A stretch of DNA of 64,000 nt from Hippasteria phrygiana (lineage: Eukaryota; Echinodermata; Asteroidea; Valvatida; Goniasteridae), in assembly GCA_037893225.1 (NCBI GenBank), contig JAZGUH010000709.1, positions 310,001-374,000 of the forward strand, written 5' to 3'. Shown here one piece after another: positions 23,272 through 35,683 of the stretch. Every line of letters begins with the position of its first letter. Position 1 is the first letter of the stretch. The position numbers and the translations under genes are program-made. A model generated the notes under the pieces. It saw only the letters and a program-made list of their open reading frames with translations, was not told the origin of the DNA and ran no database searches.

Positions 23272-24427
23272 TTAAAGGAAACATGATTTAGGATTTATAT
23301 TGCATTATTCCTGCTTAAAACAATAAAGTATTATCTTGACAATGATATTTTGTGTCCAGAGACCATTATTTCCCAGATTAAATATGAGAAAACAATTTTT
23401 GAAAATGTTTGTCCAAGCTACTCCGCGTTCTTGAAGGGGTTAGAACTGTCTCCCAGTCCTACGACTACTTTAAAAATAATTGTAAAGAGGAGGGGTTTCA
23501 AGTTTTGAGTTTTTCAGCTCGTGAATATTTGCAAATTCGTATGATATTACAATGTGTGTGTAGCAATATGTATTTTAATATATTTATTTATTTGATTTGC
23601 AAATATGTTGACATTGTCTGTGAACTATCCCCGAATAAAGTTTACGATGCGAATTTTATTGCATATACTTTGTCGCATATCTTTGTGGTGATGTCATATC
23701 ATCTATTGAATTGACCTTCAATTTATCATCTATCATCACCTGTGATTCTGTGCTTCTATCTTTATGAAGTTGGGTTATGTTTGGCTTGACAAGTTGCCTT
23801 CGCATGACATTTAAGGTGCCGTCTGGGGGTGGGGGAGGGGAATACATTTTCGGAGGTGTTTTTGTTTTCATTGGGAAATGATCTAAACCTCTGATCGGCT
23901 AACTTCCCAACATTTAAAAGAAAATGGCAGATTAAGAAGCAATCTATAATTTGCATTCTTCACACAGCAACTGAGGGACTAGATTATTTTGCTTACTATG
24001 AAATAACTTATAAGGTCAGTAGTGGGAGATTATGTTGTCACATGGTCATGATGTGCACCCATCACGTACGCGTCCGAACTTTACAATTTATTTGCTTTTC
24101 TATAGATTGAGCACTGTTTTAAATATTTTCAAGAATTTTTACGAAGTTTTGTTCTTCTGTTTTTGTTTTACACTTTTCTACTGGTTTTCCATACTTTTGC
24201 CAAACCTCAGGCTTGAATTGTATCCCAGCCCCAGATCCCAGCATCCCTTTTCAAGCGCTTTGTCACAAGAAATTAAAGGAAACATGATTTAGGATTTCTA
24301 TTGCATTATTCCTGCTTAAAACAATAAAGTATTATCTTGACAATAATATTTTGTGTCCAGAGACAATTATTTCCCAGATTAAATATGAGAAAACAATTTT
24401 TGAAAATGTTTGTCCAAGCTACTCCGC
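23272..24427. repeat. X-Y-X arrangement
   Basis: Repeat X (23272-23426), repeat Y (23427-24272) and a second X (24273-24427). Copy C at the same place has a single X (51566-51718) and no Y, while the 13-kb locus has Y then X. The extra YX is best explained by exchange with a locus like the one at 13 kb. Confidence 0.8.
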
Positions 24428-24734
24428 CCCCTGAGTGGGACCTCATTAACATAAGTGTGTGACGTAGTCGAGGACATTACCCATTCATCACGGGTATGCA
24501 TTGTGTGCATGCGCAGAGACTTCTGCATGTGGGGGGTTGCATGTGGGGGGATGATTTTTGAAAGGCCATCCTTGTGTGGAGCGCGACACGGCACGGGGTC
24601 CAATGGACCGCCTTAAGGGCCCCCTGGTGGGTTGCAGGCGCAAAGCCCTTGCTAGGGGTTGAGGTAAAGCCCCCCTGGAGCCCCTGGGGTTTACACAATT
24701 TTAGGTGCAAAATTGTGTCAACATTTAACCTTTT

Positions 24735-26010
24735 CTTCTTATTATTATTATTATTATTATTATTATTTCTGGTTTATTTCACATTAAAAATTGAAACTAG
24801 TGGCCCAAAGGCCAAAAAGGTTTCAATATACAGTGACAGTCATATACAATTTCGAATAAAAATGGTTAACTATTTATATCATAAAACATTTATATTAAAC
24901 CTCCTATACAACATTAAATTAAAAAACCATTAAGACAATTAACAAACTCACAATTTAAATTTCGTAAGCATCATAGTAGATAGAACAGCCATTTATATAA
25001 TTCCATTCAATATTTGTGTTATCTGTGGTATAGCTGATCGTTTGTATCTTTCAGTATTGCACCGTGGTTGAACTAAGCAAGACCTACTGTCTAATCTAAG
25101 GTTTCGATTATAAGTTTTAACTGGCGGGAGCATATTTCGATGTCTTTCCGATCTGAACATTCTTTCCCCAAACTTACATAGTAATATGTGTCGTCGATGT
25201 TGAAGAGTTGATAAATGCAAAAATTCCAGAGCCTCGACATATGTTGTATATTGAGAAGCAAGAGCAATACGACATGCCCGTTTTTGAATTCTCTCAATTG
25301 CCAGGCATTGCTGTTGGGTGATAGATGTGTGCCAGACCTGGCATGCATATTCTAAAATAGGTCTCACATAGACAGTGAACACAGTCACAATGTCCTCAAT
25401 AGGAATATTAGCTCTTTTCAATATACACAGGGAATATAACCTACGTGAAGCCTTAGAAACAATACTTTCAATATGAGAGTTCCATTTCAAATCATTCTGG
25501 ATAATAACACCAAGCAACTTAATTTGTGGAACTTGATTCAACTGGGCAGTATTAATAACAAAATCTGGTAAATTAAGTTGTCGTTTGAGGAAAGAAATTG
25601 TCATGATCTGACATTTAGCTGGTTTAGGCAGAACATCATTGCGTTTACACCAGTTTGTGAGATTATCTAAGTAATTTTGTAATCTTGATTGTTTCCCACA
25701 TCCAACTATTTCACCAAGGGTCAGGTCGTCCACATATTTCCACCTTCTGCAGCAATCAATAGAGGCGTCATTTACCAAAACTAAAAAAAAAGAATAGGGC
25801 CTAATTTAGTTCCCTGTGGGACACCACATGATATTTGCTGAGAGGATGAGATGAGCCCATTCAGTTTCGTACACTGGGTACGGTGCATGAGAAAGCTGCA
25901 GAGTGTAGGGACAATGGACTTCCTGACCCCAAGATTAATTAGTTTGTTAATAACAATCCCATGGTTAACCCGGTCAAACGCTTTTGTAAAGTCTACAGTA
26001 CAAAATTGTG
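24735..26010 (-). mobile_element. 5'-truncated non-LTR retrotransposon
   Basis: Minus-strand reverse transcriptase remnant with a trinucleotide tail ((TTA)n on the plus strand at about 24737-24766), typical of CR1/Jockey/RTE-like LINE 3' ends. CAAAATTGTG occurs on both sides (about 24710 and 26001) and may be the target-site duplication. If so, the element ends closer to 24720. Confidence 0.75.
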
Positions 26011-26032
26011 CATAAATGACAATAAATGACAA
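24993..26032 (-). pseudogene. reverse transcriptase C-terminal part, frameshifted
   Basis: The upstream piece (26032-25781) has VDFTKAFDRVNHGIV and GVPQGTKLGPILF, reverse transcriptase blocks. The downstream piece (25778-24993, 261 codons) starts near the catalytic YVDDL and continues with LLGVIIQNDLKWNSHI, YVRPILEYACQVWH and ERIQKRACRI, the conserved tail of CR1/Jockey-like LINEs. The frame changes at an A9 run near 25782. The N-terminal endonuclease is absent because of 5' truncation. A second member of the same group lies at 57.1-57.7 kb. Confidence 0.85.
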
Positions 26033-26739
26033 TAATTAACACCTTCAATAATTAACACCTTCAAGCATTAACAAATACAAAAGATCTTCAAAACTCAAAT
26101 TTCTCATCCAATGTATTTGAAAGCGTAAGCGTCTCTTTGCACAATGGAGCTCTGGTCACCTAGCAACACAAATAATGCCTATGCATTATTTTAAGAACAA
26201 ATTATTTACAAAATAATTATTGCAAAATAATGCCTAGATGCATTTTTTTTAGGCATGATTAGAATGTGATTTGGTCTACACCTCACAAAAACTATGAAAA
26301 CATATGGTGGACAATGATGTATACTTGACGACATTATAACCGGAATGCCAGAGATGCAAAACTCAGGCTCTAACAAAAGTTCCCAAACACTTTTTTGCAG
26401 GATGCAGGCATGCACAAACGTTTGTGTGCGAGTGCGCGCTATTCCTAGTGAATGTCAGTTGAAGTCTGCTATCGGTATTTTAATTACATTGTATTACATG
26501 CGCCGCACGTGCGTTCATACCGTCTGTTGGCGCGTAACAAAATCCGTTTGCCGTTGCAACTTTCTATTGCCTTTGTTGGGTGTGTAAGTTGAGTGAAAAC
26601 AATGAAGTAAAAGGCCATCATCTTTGTTGGGATCTGAACTTCCGCGTTCTAATGTGGCAAAGACCGACTATTCCCCACCTTACTGTGCTTGTCGTGAGGC
26701 ATAAACTGTCTCCCCACGAACCAATCTACCTTTCGACAT
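26030..26739. other. non-coding stretch, no gene seen
   Basis: Short direct copies of AATTAACACCTTCAA occur near 26035-26065. Otherwise there are no recognisable features. Confidence 0.5.
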
Positions 26740-27490
26740 CAGGCGCGGATCGAGGAATTTTGTGGGGTCCAGGGCCCGCTTAAGGGGCCCGTAAAATTTT
26801 GGATTCTGGATGCTCCGTGGTGCAATCTGAGGCGATTCCTGGCCACTTTCACCTGACTTTGTTTTAAACAAAAGTTGTGACGATTTTATAAAGACTATAT
26901 ATATCATAATTTTAGGCATTATTTTTTAGCCATTATTTTAGCCATGTCATGACTACAAAAATCTAGACGGGGGCAAACCAAAACGGATAAATGCGAGCGC
27001 GAAGCTCTTACGGCGTGGGGTCCGGGGCCCGCTTAAGGGCCCGAAATTTTTTGGAGTGTGGATGCCCTAGTGGTGCAATCTGAGGCGATTCCTGGCTACT
27101 TTCACCTGACTTTTTTTAAACAAAAGTTGTGACGATTTTATGGAGAATATATACATGTATATCATGATTTTTGCCATTATTTTCTAGTGATTATTTTAGC
27201 CATGTCATGACTACAAAAATCTAGACGGGGGCACACCCAAAACGGATAAATGCGAGCGCGAAGCCCTTATACGGCGTGGGGTCCGGGGCCCGCTTAAGGG
27301 CCTCGTGAGAATTTGTGATTCTGGATGCTCCGTGGTGCAATCTGAGGCGATTCCTGACCACTATCACCTGACTTTTAAAAAAAGAAAGTTGTTAAGATTA
27401 CACTATATATATATATATATATCATTATGTTAGCCATTATTTTTTGGCCATTTTTTAGCCATGTCATGCATCACTACAAAAATCTAAGTT
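26740..27490 (+). repeat. ~256-bp tandem repeat, three units, beginning with a hAT-like end
   Basis: Units begin at GTGGGGTCC near 26762, 27015 and 27276. Each contains GGGCCCGCTTAAGG and GGTGCAATCTGAGGCGATTC. The first unit is preceded by CAGGCGCGGATCGAGG at 26740, which resembles the terminal sequence of hAT-type elements. The inverted partner GATCCGCGCCTG lies at 28160-28171. No transposase is visible. Confidence 0.6.
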
Positions 27491-28010
27491 TCTCCCTCCC
27501 CCATTTTTGGCGTCTAATTTGCAGTTTTTCCTCTTCATTTTTAATGTATCCGGAATTTTTCTTGGTTTTAATTCTGTTCAGTTGAAGTTTTCAAGAAAAG
27601 GGCTTGATTCCTTGCCCTGTGTTAAAACCATCGGCAGATCGGCTGCAAGACATAATAGAGGATTTAGGCACATTTAGTATGTCATTCAGTCAAGTGATCC
27701 ATTGTTTCCTGCTGGTTGGGGCCATTTAACCTGTAATAAACTCCCCAAGGGGATTATATGTTGAGATGCACCGCGTTTACACTAGATCCGGCAAAGGGTT
27801 TAAAAGGGGGTCGAACCCGGCAAGGAGGATTGAAGGGGGATCGATGGACAGAGTTGAAATCCCAGGGATCCGGGATACTCCGGTTATTTTCTTAAAAGAG
27901 GGATTCAGTTCCATGGCATGTATGATAACCTTTTTTTTTCTTCTTGCATTTTTCAGTAGTTTTTGCTAAAAAGTAGACACAGCAGATGTTAATATCGGCG
28001 GCGGTGTTTT
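27491..28010. other. non-coding stretch, no gene seen
   Basis: Contains GATCCGG-rich sequence near 27785-27870 that looks repeat-derived. No coding motif. Confidence 0.4.
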
Positions 28011-28014
28011 TTTA

Positions 28015-28364
28015 AGGAGGTTGCCCTCCTCCTCCCCTCCTTTTCTCTCACCTTCCTCTTTTTTCCCTCTTCTTTTTTTTCTCTTTTTTTAAAACTTAAT
28101 TTACCCGGGGGGGAGGGGGGGCACGTGCCCCCGCGGCTACCCCCCCCCCCCCCCCCCCGGATCCGCGCCTGTACATGCCGAGCTCTCCACAGTGCGTTTA
28201 GACTCAATGCAGGGAAAGTAAACGAACGACACTCGCACTTGCTGGGCTGCGTGGTGCTGTCCTGTCAAGGTGTCATGATATCGCATTACACGTGAGGATA
28301 GAAAAGAGGGTATAACAAAGGGAACAATCCTCACATATATTTCTTTGTTCCGGAAACCGTGATA
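28015..28364. repeat. repeat E, first copy (hAT-like end plus flank)
   Basis: Pyrimidine-rich DNA, a G run and a C run around GCACGTGCCCCCGCGG, then GATCCGCGCCTG (28160) and a flank starting TACATGCCGAGCTC. It recurs at 30305-30690. In both places repeat E lies beside copy B of the large duplicated unit. Confidence 0.7.
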
Positions 28365-30300
28365 CAAGCTGACAGTCCTGTGCACCGGCTTCCAACCTTC
28401 TCTTTTACAAACCCTCAAGTTCATGGCCCACAAAATGCTCTTACAGCAGATAATTTGAGGGCTCGCAAATCGTGATTTGGCCGGCGTAGGCATCGAAGAT
28501 CACTCACACTAACTTCCGTGATAAAGACGTGTGTTGATGATCAGATACATTATGTAAACAGTTTTAGGTATTATGGGGAATTACATTTCAATTTGCTATT
28601 TTGAGGAAATATTATGGTTCAGTCAAATTGTGAGCTACCGGTTCATTTTGGTTCGGGGTAAATGCCTTTGCAGTTTAAAAGATGAGAAAGGATAATAATG
28701 ATTGTATTGGTTCTATTTATTGATTTATTTTATTGTATTTTATTTCATTTCATTTATTTTAATTCTTTTAGTTAGGCCTTTAAGTTTAATTGTGCCCTAA
28801 GGCCTTTTAAATTTGAAAGATGAAAAGATAATAATTGCAGTGGGTCTGTTAATAAATGTTATTTATTTATGATAATTAAATCAAGAATTCCTCAGATTAA
28901 AAAGTGCATATCGCACTCAACTTCGACAGGCTGAAGAAACCTGTGACGAAAAGACGAAGGAATTTTCAGATTTAGAGGTGGGAGTAAAACCCCGCAGAAT
29001 GATATTCTGGGAAACTCACGGAATCAGGCAGGGATTGAAAAACCGATCAACATGTCGGCCTTGGTGGGATTCGAACCGAGGTCACAGCTGAGCAAGGCGA
29101 GGTAATACATGTACTACTAGGCCAGCCTGACTCCCCTGACCTCTTCTAACCAGTAATATTTCACCCCTCATGACTCCTGTAAGGGTTTGTCTCCATTTAA
29201 GCTTGAATCTGAAGAAAAGCGGTGCTTTTATGTGCACTGATCAGATTACGCAGGACAAAATGAAAAATCTAGATTTTTTCAGACCTGCTTTTTCGGAGCT
29301 ATTGTTTTTTTCATGCGAGATGCTATGGATGAACGAACAAATGTGACCCTCTATAGCATTTTGAGGAATGTCTCCCAAGTTTTGGCGTTTTTACAGAGAA
29401 ATTATAGTGGGCTTTCCGATAATACCAAATTTATTTCTGTATATACATTTGGAACGAATCACAAGCTCAGTGTACCGCCAATGACGCCATCAAAAAGTCA
29501 TCTTTTTCTCTCTTTCTCTCAAAACAAAATTACCATGGAAATTCAATGATATTAAAGCTTTCCAAAAAATCTTAAAATTTATTCCGCTAATGACTTTTAG
29601 CGCGTACACGACTTCAAGCGACGATTACTCGAAAACTGGTCTTGGGGGAAGCATTCCTCATTACGCTCCAGAGGGTCACACATTTGAATAGTTTTTTCCC
29701 CTTTCCATCAGATTAACAAGGCAAACCAGTTGCACTTTGAGAACCCTGCTTTGTAGTTGTATGCAAGGTTTATAGCTAAAATAAAAACTATAGGCCTAAG
29801 GGGGCTGACCGAGGAATTTTGCAACGGGTGGTCAGACTTTTTAGATTTTTTACCCGTAAATTTAACCAAGAAGGCAAGTCGTCAAATTAGGGCTGGGCTG
29901 TTTGCTTAAAAGAAAGATATTTTGCATGATCTGAGAATGTTAAAACAAAAGTTGGGAAGGAAAAAAAATAGGTGAAAAACCCCTATCCCCGATCTGTCCC
30001 TAACTATCTAACTGAACGTGGCGAATTATGCAAACTGTTAAGATAAAGCCACTCCAGCCTTGATCGAAGCCTAAGTAATTCACCGACAATGAGCTGTATT
30101 ATGCATAGCACAAGTAGCGATTATCAATCGCCTTGTAAAAGTGCAAAATGGAAATCAGGAACAGAGTGCCCATACTTCATGAAAGATGTAAACATGTATA
30201 TTGTCGCCAGTGGAGGTCACCGTTGCCACTAATTTGAAAATCCCAAGATGGCCGCACTAACATTCCAAAGATTTCCAAAGGCAATAGAAGAAGAAAAATG
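28365..30300. repeat. large duplicated unit, copy B (partial)
   Basis: Equivalent to 16775-18690 of copy A, with few substitutions and small indels. It stops at the GAAGAAGAAAAATGGGGG site, where repeat E begins. It includes the minus-strand SINE head at about 29053-29127. No gene is supported. Confidence 0.85.
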
Positions 30301-30304
30301 GGGG

Positions 30305-30690
30305 ACTTTGCTTAACTTGCCCTCCTCCTCCCCTCCTTTTCTCTCACCTCCCTCTTTTTTTCCCTCTTCTTTTTTTCTCTCTTTTTTTTTTGTTTAACTT
30401 AATTTACCCGGGGGGGGGGGGGGGGGGGCACGTGCCCCCGCGGCCACCCCCCCCCCCCCCCCCCCCCACTGGATCTGCGCCTGTACATGCCGAGCTCTCC
30501 ACAGTGCGTTTAGACTCAATGCAGGGAAAGTAAACGAACGACACTCGCACTTGCTGGGCTGCGTGGTGCTGACCTGTCAAGGTGTCATGATATCGCATTA
30601 CACGTGAGGATAGAAAAGATGGTATAACAAAGGGAACAATCCCCACATATATTTCTTTGTTCCGGAAAAAGTGAGGACAGGCAAACTAGT
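30305..30690. repeat. repeat E, second copy
   Basis: As at 28015-28364, with longer G and C runs (about 30411-30428 and 30447-30468) and GATCTGCGCCTG at 30472-30483. It joins the truncated end of copy B. Confidence 0.7.
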
Positions 30691-30960
30691 GCTTAGTCGA
30701 TGGGGATGGGTTATATTAAAGGGAACAATGGAAAGTCATCACGTGTATAGCGAAACAAAAATACATGTATTGGCAAGTTACGGACTCTGCGCATATTAGT
30801 ACGCCTACCCCTAAAAAGTGGGGGGGGGGGGGGGGGGGGGGGGTGATTACATTGGTCATCCCCCCCCAGGTCAAAAAGTGGGGGGATATAACCCCCCATC
30901 CCCCCCGGGATCTCCGCTCATGATTGTGTGTACATTGTACGGCGAAAATTCTTCGTCCAA
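30690..30960. other. junction stretch with poly(G) run
   Basis: Contains a G run of about 23 at 30821-30843 and short C/G runs in inverted order, then TGTACATTGTACGGCGAAAA, which is also found upstream of the THAP exon at 14.09 kb. No gene. Confidence 0.5.
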
Positions 30961-33900
30961 AAATTTAATTCACACCCCGGGGGTTTTGGACAAAAGGCGA
31001 CATAGTGCCAAAATCTCAATTACGTGAAGCCTTTTCTTTTTCATTTTTAAAAATCGAACAATGCGGCAGCGTATACCACAATACAGATGAACCCAAGCTT
31101 GGTTCAAGGTGAACATTCGATTTGTTTTTTTCCAATGCGGTTTCGGCAGACCAATAGAGGGCGTCCTTTCTGCACGGCCCACCATGCATTCAAGAACTTA
31201 TCTCGCATAATGGCATCGCATGCGGGCACGAGATTACAGAGACGCCATTAAGACAACTAGGCCTATAATGTTAAGAATGTAGAAAACCGATTTGGTCGAG
31301 CTGCTGTTGTGGCAGGAAAAATACTTAGGACTCTCCAATGTGTTTGAGACACAGATCAAATTAAAGCTTATTCCATCATTTTTTCAGTTTCTGTTCAATT
31401 TTATGGAATTAACCAATGTCTTTTGGGAGAAATTTCCATCCAAAGATGACCCCCTCCCCCCCTAAAAGTAGTCCTGTAGCCCATCGTCAGCTTGAAAAAA
31501 ATTATGCCTACGCTCATTGCAAAATAGAGCACTTTGGGCCCAATTTCATCCGAATTTCACAGTGATACAAGCTGACAGTCCTGTGCACCGCTTCCAACCT
31601 TCTCTTTTACAAACCCTCAAGTTCATGGCCCACAAAATGCTCTTACAGCAGATAATTTGAGGGCTCGCAAATCGTGATTTGGCCGGCGTAGGCATCGAAG
31701 ATCACTCACACTAACTTCCGTGATAAAGACGTGTGTTGATGATCAGATACATTATGTAAACAGTTTTAGGTATTATGGGGAATTACATTTCAATTTGCTA
31801 TTTTGAGGAAATATTATGGTTCGGTCAAATTGTGAGCTACCGGTTCATTTTGGTTCGGGGTAAATGCCTTTGCAGTTTAAAAGATGAAAAAGGATAATAA
31901 TGATTGTATTGGTTCTATTTATTGATTTATTTTATTGTATTTTATTTCATTTCATTTATTTTAATTCTTTTAGTTAGGCCTTTAAGTTTAATTGTGCCCT
32001 AAGGCCTTTTAAATTTGAAAGATGAAAAGATAATAATTGCAGTGGGTCTGTTAATAAATGTTATTGATTTATGATAATTAAATCAAGAATTCCTCAGATT
32101 AAAAAGTGCATATCGCACTCAACTTCGACAGGCTGAAGAAACCTGTGACGAAAAGACGAAGGAATTTTCAGATTTAGAGGTGGGAGTAAAACCCCGCAGA
32201 ATGATATTCTGGGAAAACTCACGGAATCAGGCAGGGATTGAAAAAGCAATCAACATGTCGGCCTTGGTGGGATTCGAACCGAGGTCACAGCTGTGCGAGG
32301 CGAGGTAATACATGTACTACTAGGCCAGCCTGACTCCCCTGACATCTTCTAACCAGTAATATTTTACCCTTCATGACTCCTGTAAGGGTTTGTCTCCATT
32401 TAAGCTTGAATCTGAAGAAAAGCGGTGCTTTTATGTGCACTGATCAGATTACGCAGGACAAAATGAAAAATCTAGATTTTTTCAAACCTGCTTTTTCGGA
32501 GCTATTGTTTTTTTCATGCGAGATGCTATGGATGAACGGACAAATGTGACCCTCTATAGCATTTTGAGGAATGTCTCCCAAGTTTTGGCGTTTTTACAGA
32601 GAAATTATAGTGGGCTTTCCGATAATACCAAATTTATTTCTGTATATACATTTGGAACGAATCACAAGCTCAGTGTACCGCCAATGACGCAATCAAAAAG
32701 TCATCTTTTTCTCTCTTTCTCTCAAAACAAAATTACCATGGAAATTCAATGATATTAAAGCTTTCCAAAAAATCTTAAAATTTATTCCGCTAATGACTTT
32801 TAGCGCGTACATTACTTCAAGCGACGATTACTCGAAAACTGGTCTTTGGGGAAGCATTCCTCATTACGCTCCAGAGGGTCACACATTTGAATAGTTTTTT
32901 CCCCTTTCCATCAGATTAACAACGCAAACCAGTTGCACTTTGAGAACCCTGCTTTGTAGTTGTATGCAAGGTCTATAGCTAAAATAGAAACTATAGGCCT
33001 AAGGGGGCTGACCGAGGAATTTTGCAACGGGTGGTCAGTCTTTTTAGATTTTTTACCCGTAAATTTAACCAAGAAGGCAAGTCGTCAAATTAGGGCTGGG
33101 CTGTTTGCTTAAAAGAAAGATAATTTGCATGATCTGAGAATGTTAAAACAAAAGTTGGGAAGGAAAAAAAATAGGTGAAAAACCCCTATCCCCGATCTGT
33201 CCCGAACTATCTAACTGAACGTGGCGAATTATGCAAAATTGTTAAGATAAAGCCACTCCAGCCTTGATCGAAGCCTAAGTAATTCACCGACAATGAGCTG
33301 TATTATGCATAGCACAAGTAGCGATTATCAATCGCCTTGTAAAAGTGCAAAATGGAAATCAGGAACAGAGTGCCCATACTTCATGAAAGATGTAAACATG
33401 TATATTGTCGCCAGTGGAGGTCACCGTTGCCACTAATTTGAAAATCCCAAGATGGCCGCACTAACATTCCAAAGATTTCCAAAGGCAATAGAAGAAGAAA
33501 AATGGGGGACTTTGCTTAACTTGAACTCCGGACACCTCGAATTGTTTTTCTCCACTCCCTCGAGATTTGACTTTACGAGAGTTTACTGTACTGAGCACGT
33601 GCGTTCACGTAATCGGCTGTGGGCCTGTTTGTTTCACACGAATCCGGATCGCGATCAGTGATCCTTACGTTGGTTCACACACCAGATTCCGCCTAATGGA
33701 TGGAGCGAACCAGCGGCTGGATCACTGATCGCGATCCGGATTCGTGCGAAACAAACGGTAAGCGCTAATATCTAGAACCACCAAAATGACATCGTCATGT
33801 ATTACTGAAAATGCACTATGCCTTATTGAATAGGCACAAGGCCTTATTGAATAGGCACAAGGCGCGATGAGCGCGACGATGTCATTTTGGTGGTTCTGGA

Positions 33901-35400
33901 CATAAAGTGCTTACCGAAACGAACAGGCCCTGTAATAAGCATTGTGCGCATGCGTAATGCACACTTTTGCCCAAGAAAAAAATCACAAGATCTTGCGAAA
34001 ATTCTCAAACGGGCAATACTCGCGAAACTACAATTCTATCCTGGACAAATCTGGTTGGGACCACCCCCCCCCCCCATCTAATGTTGTAAAAAGTCTACGA
34101 TTGTTGAAACTCGTGCACATGGTAATGGTGACACATCTAACAACGAACGTCAACATTGAGCGGGGGAAACGGGTTGTAGTCATGGGCGTCGCGGGGGGGG
34201 GGGTGGAATTCCCCCTCCCCCTGGAAATAGAAAAAGAGAAAAATATAATTGAAATACAAATAAATACAAGAGGGTCGAAGTCAATGTCGTATCCAGTGAG
34301 CATCGCCCGATGGTGTTCTGACCACTCACATTCGTTGTTTATGTCCGACATGCGTGCAAAAAAGTCCGACATGCGTGCACGCGCATGTGACGCGTGCGGC
34401 TTACTGGATCGGTGTATTGAATGTATACGGTATTTAAAACACTCGAAACCTGTTGAAAGGGGACTAAAATGCGGCTATAATAGGCCTACGTATCGCGGTC
34501 TTGAACAAAGTGTCGAGTGATGTCCAGCACCTCTCCCCTTCCGATTTTTCCACGGCCGGTGATTTCTCCCTTTGCTGTTTTCTGATAAGAGTGCTTTGCC
34601 CCCTTTAGATAAAAATCCTAGCGATGCCTAGTGGTTGTCTACTGTTTTGTCCAAGATTGCAGGTTGCATTTTTCCCCTTGACTGCCCACACACTGTCACC
34701 CTCAAAGCAAAAAATTCAATTTGAAACAAACATACAAAGATACGATTTTGTTAATGATAATTATGCTATCATCCTAAAAACGTTTTCTTGTAACTTACGT
34801 TATCACACTGTAAAAAAACACACCATTTTTTACGGGAATTTCCTGGCAGTTTGGACGCCAGCGCAATCCCGTAAAAAAACGGTGCAAGCTGCGACTCATG
34901 TACACTGTTATTTTACGCTGGTTTCCCTTAAAATAACCCTGCTATTCCCCTAAAAATACAGGGTATAAACAATTTTACTCAGTTACTGGAAACTTGATGT
35001 AAGTAATCACGAATTGACAGAAATGGGAACCAGACTAAATAGACGTGATTTATTACCCCGGTATACATGTACATGCTCTAGATATCAATTGTACAAATTC
35101 TAGAGTAATTTACTAAACACTACATACTGAACAATGTCGCGCTTTAGCTTTATATTCAGCCTTATCCTGCCATCATAAAGTGACGGTTTTCGATGAAAAA
35201 TGTCAATATTTAAATACGAAAGAAGATATAATGCGATTCTACACCTCTGTTTACAAAAAGTCTAAATTCCTATGTGGAATTGCTTAAATAATTAAATATT
35301 TTAGTCAAGAAATCGTGTTTTTTGACGAAACACTGCAATTTAACATGACTTATGTGAACACAAATTTCCTCAGGTCTGATTGGTCAGTTGCTACGTAATG
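30960..35400. repeat. large duplicated unit, copy C, left part
   Basis: Matches copy A from 16230 to 20543 at high identity and ends exactly at the Polinton insertion point. It continues at 48832. It includes the SINE head (about 32265-32337), the nested foldback (about 33615-33930) and the left part of the CACTGTAAA element (34806-35400). A 192-codon frame at 33942-34520 has no recognisable domain and is broken in copy A, so I do not call it a gene. Confidence 0.85.
35396..35400 (+). repeat. target-site duplication TAATG, left
   Basis: TAATG precedes the left terminus, and TAATG follows the right terminus at 48832-48836. The empty site in copy A has a single TAATG. A 6-bp duplication (TAATGA), closer to the usual Polinton size, is possible if one terminus is shifted by a base. 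Confidence 0.85.
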
Positions 35401-35640
35401 AGTAGTAAGGGAGATGCCGATTCTATGTCATTTTCTGTTTTTTCACTTTTCTCTCTAATTTTGCTGTATATACATACGTCAAATTTTTTTAAAACAAAAT
35501 AGTAAAAAAATCGCCCAAAAATCGCCCAAAATTTTGCTGGGTTACTACATCCATAGTCCACAAGCGTACGAAATCGCCCGGGGCGCCCGTCGAAAAAGAT
35601 ATTGCTCCCAAAATAACATAAGCCCAAAAAAATTAATTAT
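35401..35640 (+). repeat. Polinton left terminal inverted repeat
   Basis: Reads AGTAGTAAGGGAGATGCCG onward and matches the reverse complement of 48555-48831. The two arms agree closely for about 170 bp, then differ by an insertion of about 45 bp in the right arm, then agree again around CCATAGTCCACAAGCGTACG. Confidence 0.9.
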
Positions 35641-35683
35641 TTTTTTATTTAAAAAAAAAAATATTATATTTGTTACTATAAAG

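Larger units (their letters stand above)
16190..24490. repeat. large duplicated unit, copy A
   Basis: About 8.3 kb that recurs nearly base for base. 16230-16640 matches 31040-31440; 16775-18690 matches 28365-30295 and 31560-33500; 18700-20535 matches 33530-35400; 20535-23426 matches 48832-51718. Copy A lacks the Polinton insertion and so supplies its empty site. Inside are SINE heads, foldback elements and hairpins, listed separately. Frames shared between copies (for example near 17.6 and 19.5 kb) show no domain and vary by indels, so I treat the unit as non-coding. Confidence 0.85.

Noticed and set aside
33942..34520. 192-codon plus-strand frame in copy C
   Set aside because: The equivalent region of copy A is broken by indels at the C and G runs; composition is repeat-like and no motif is visible.
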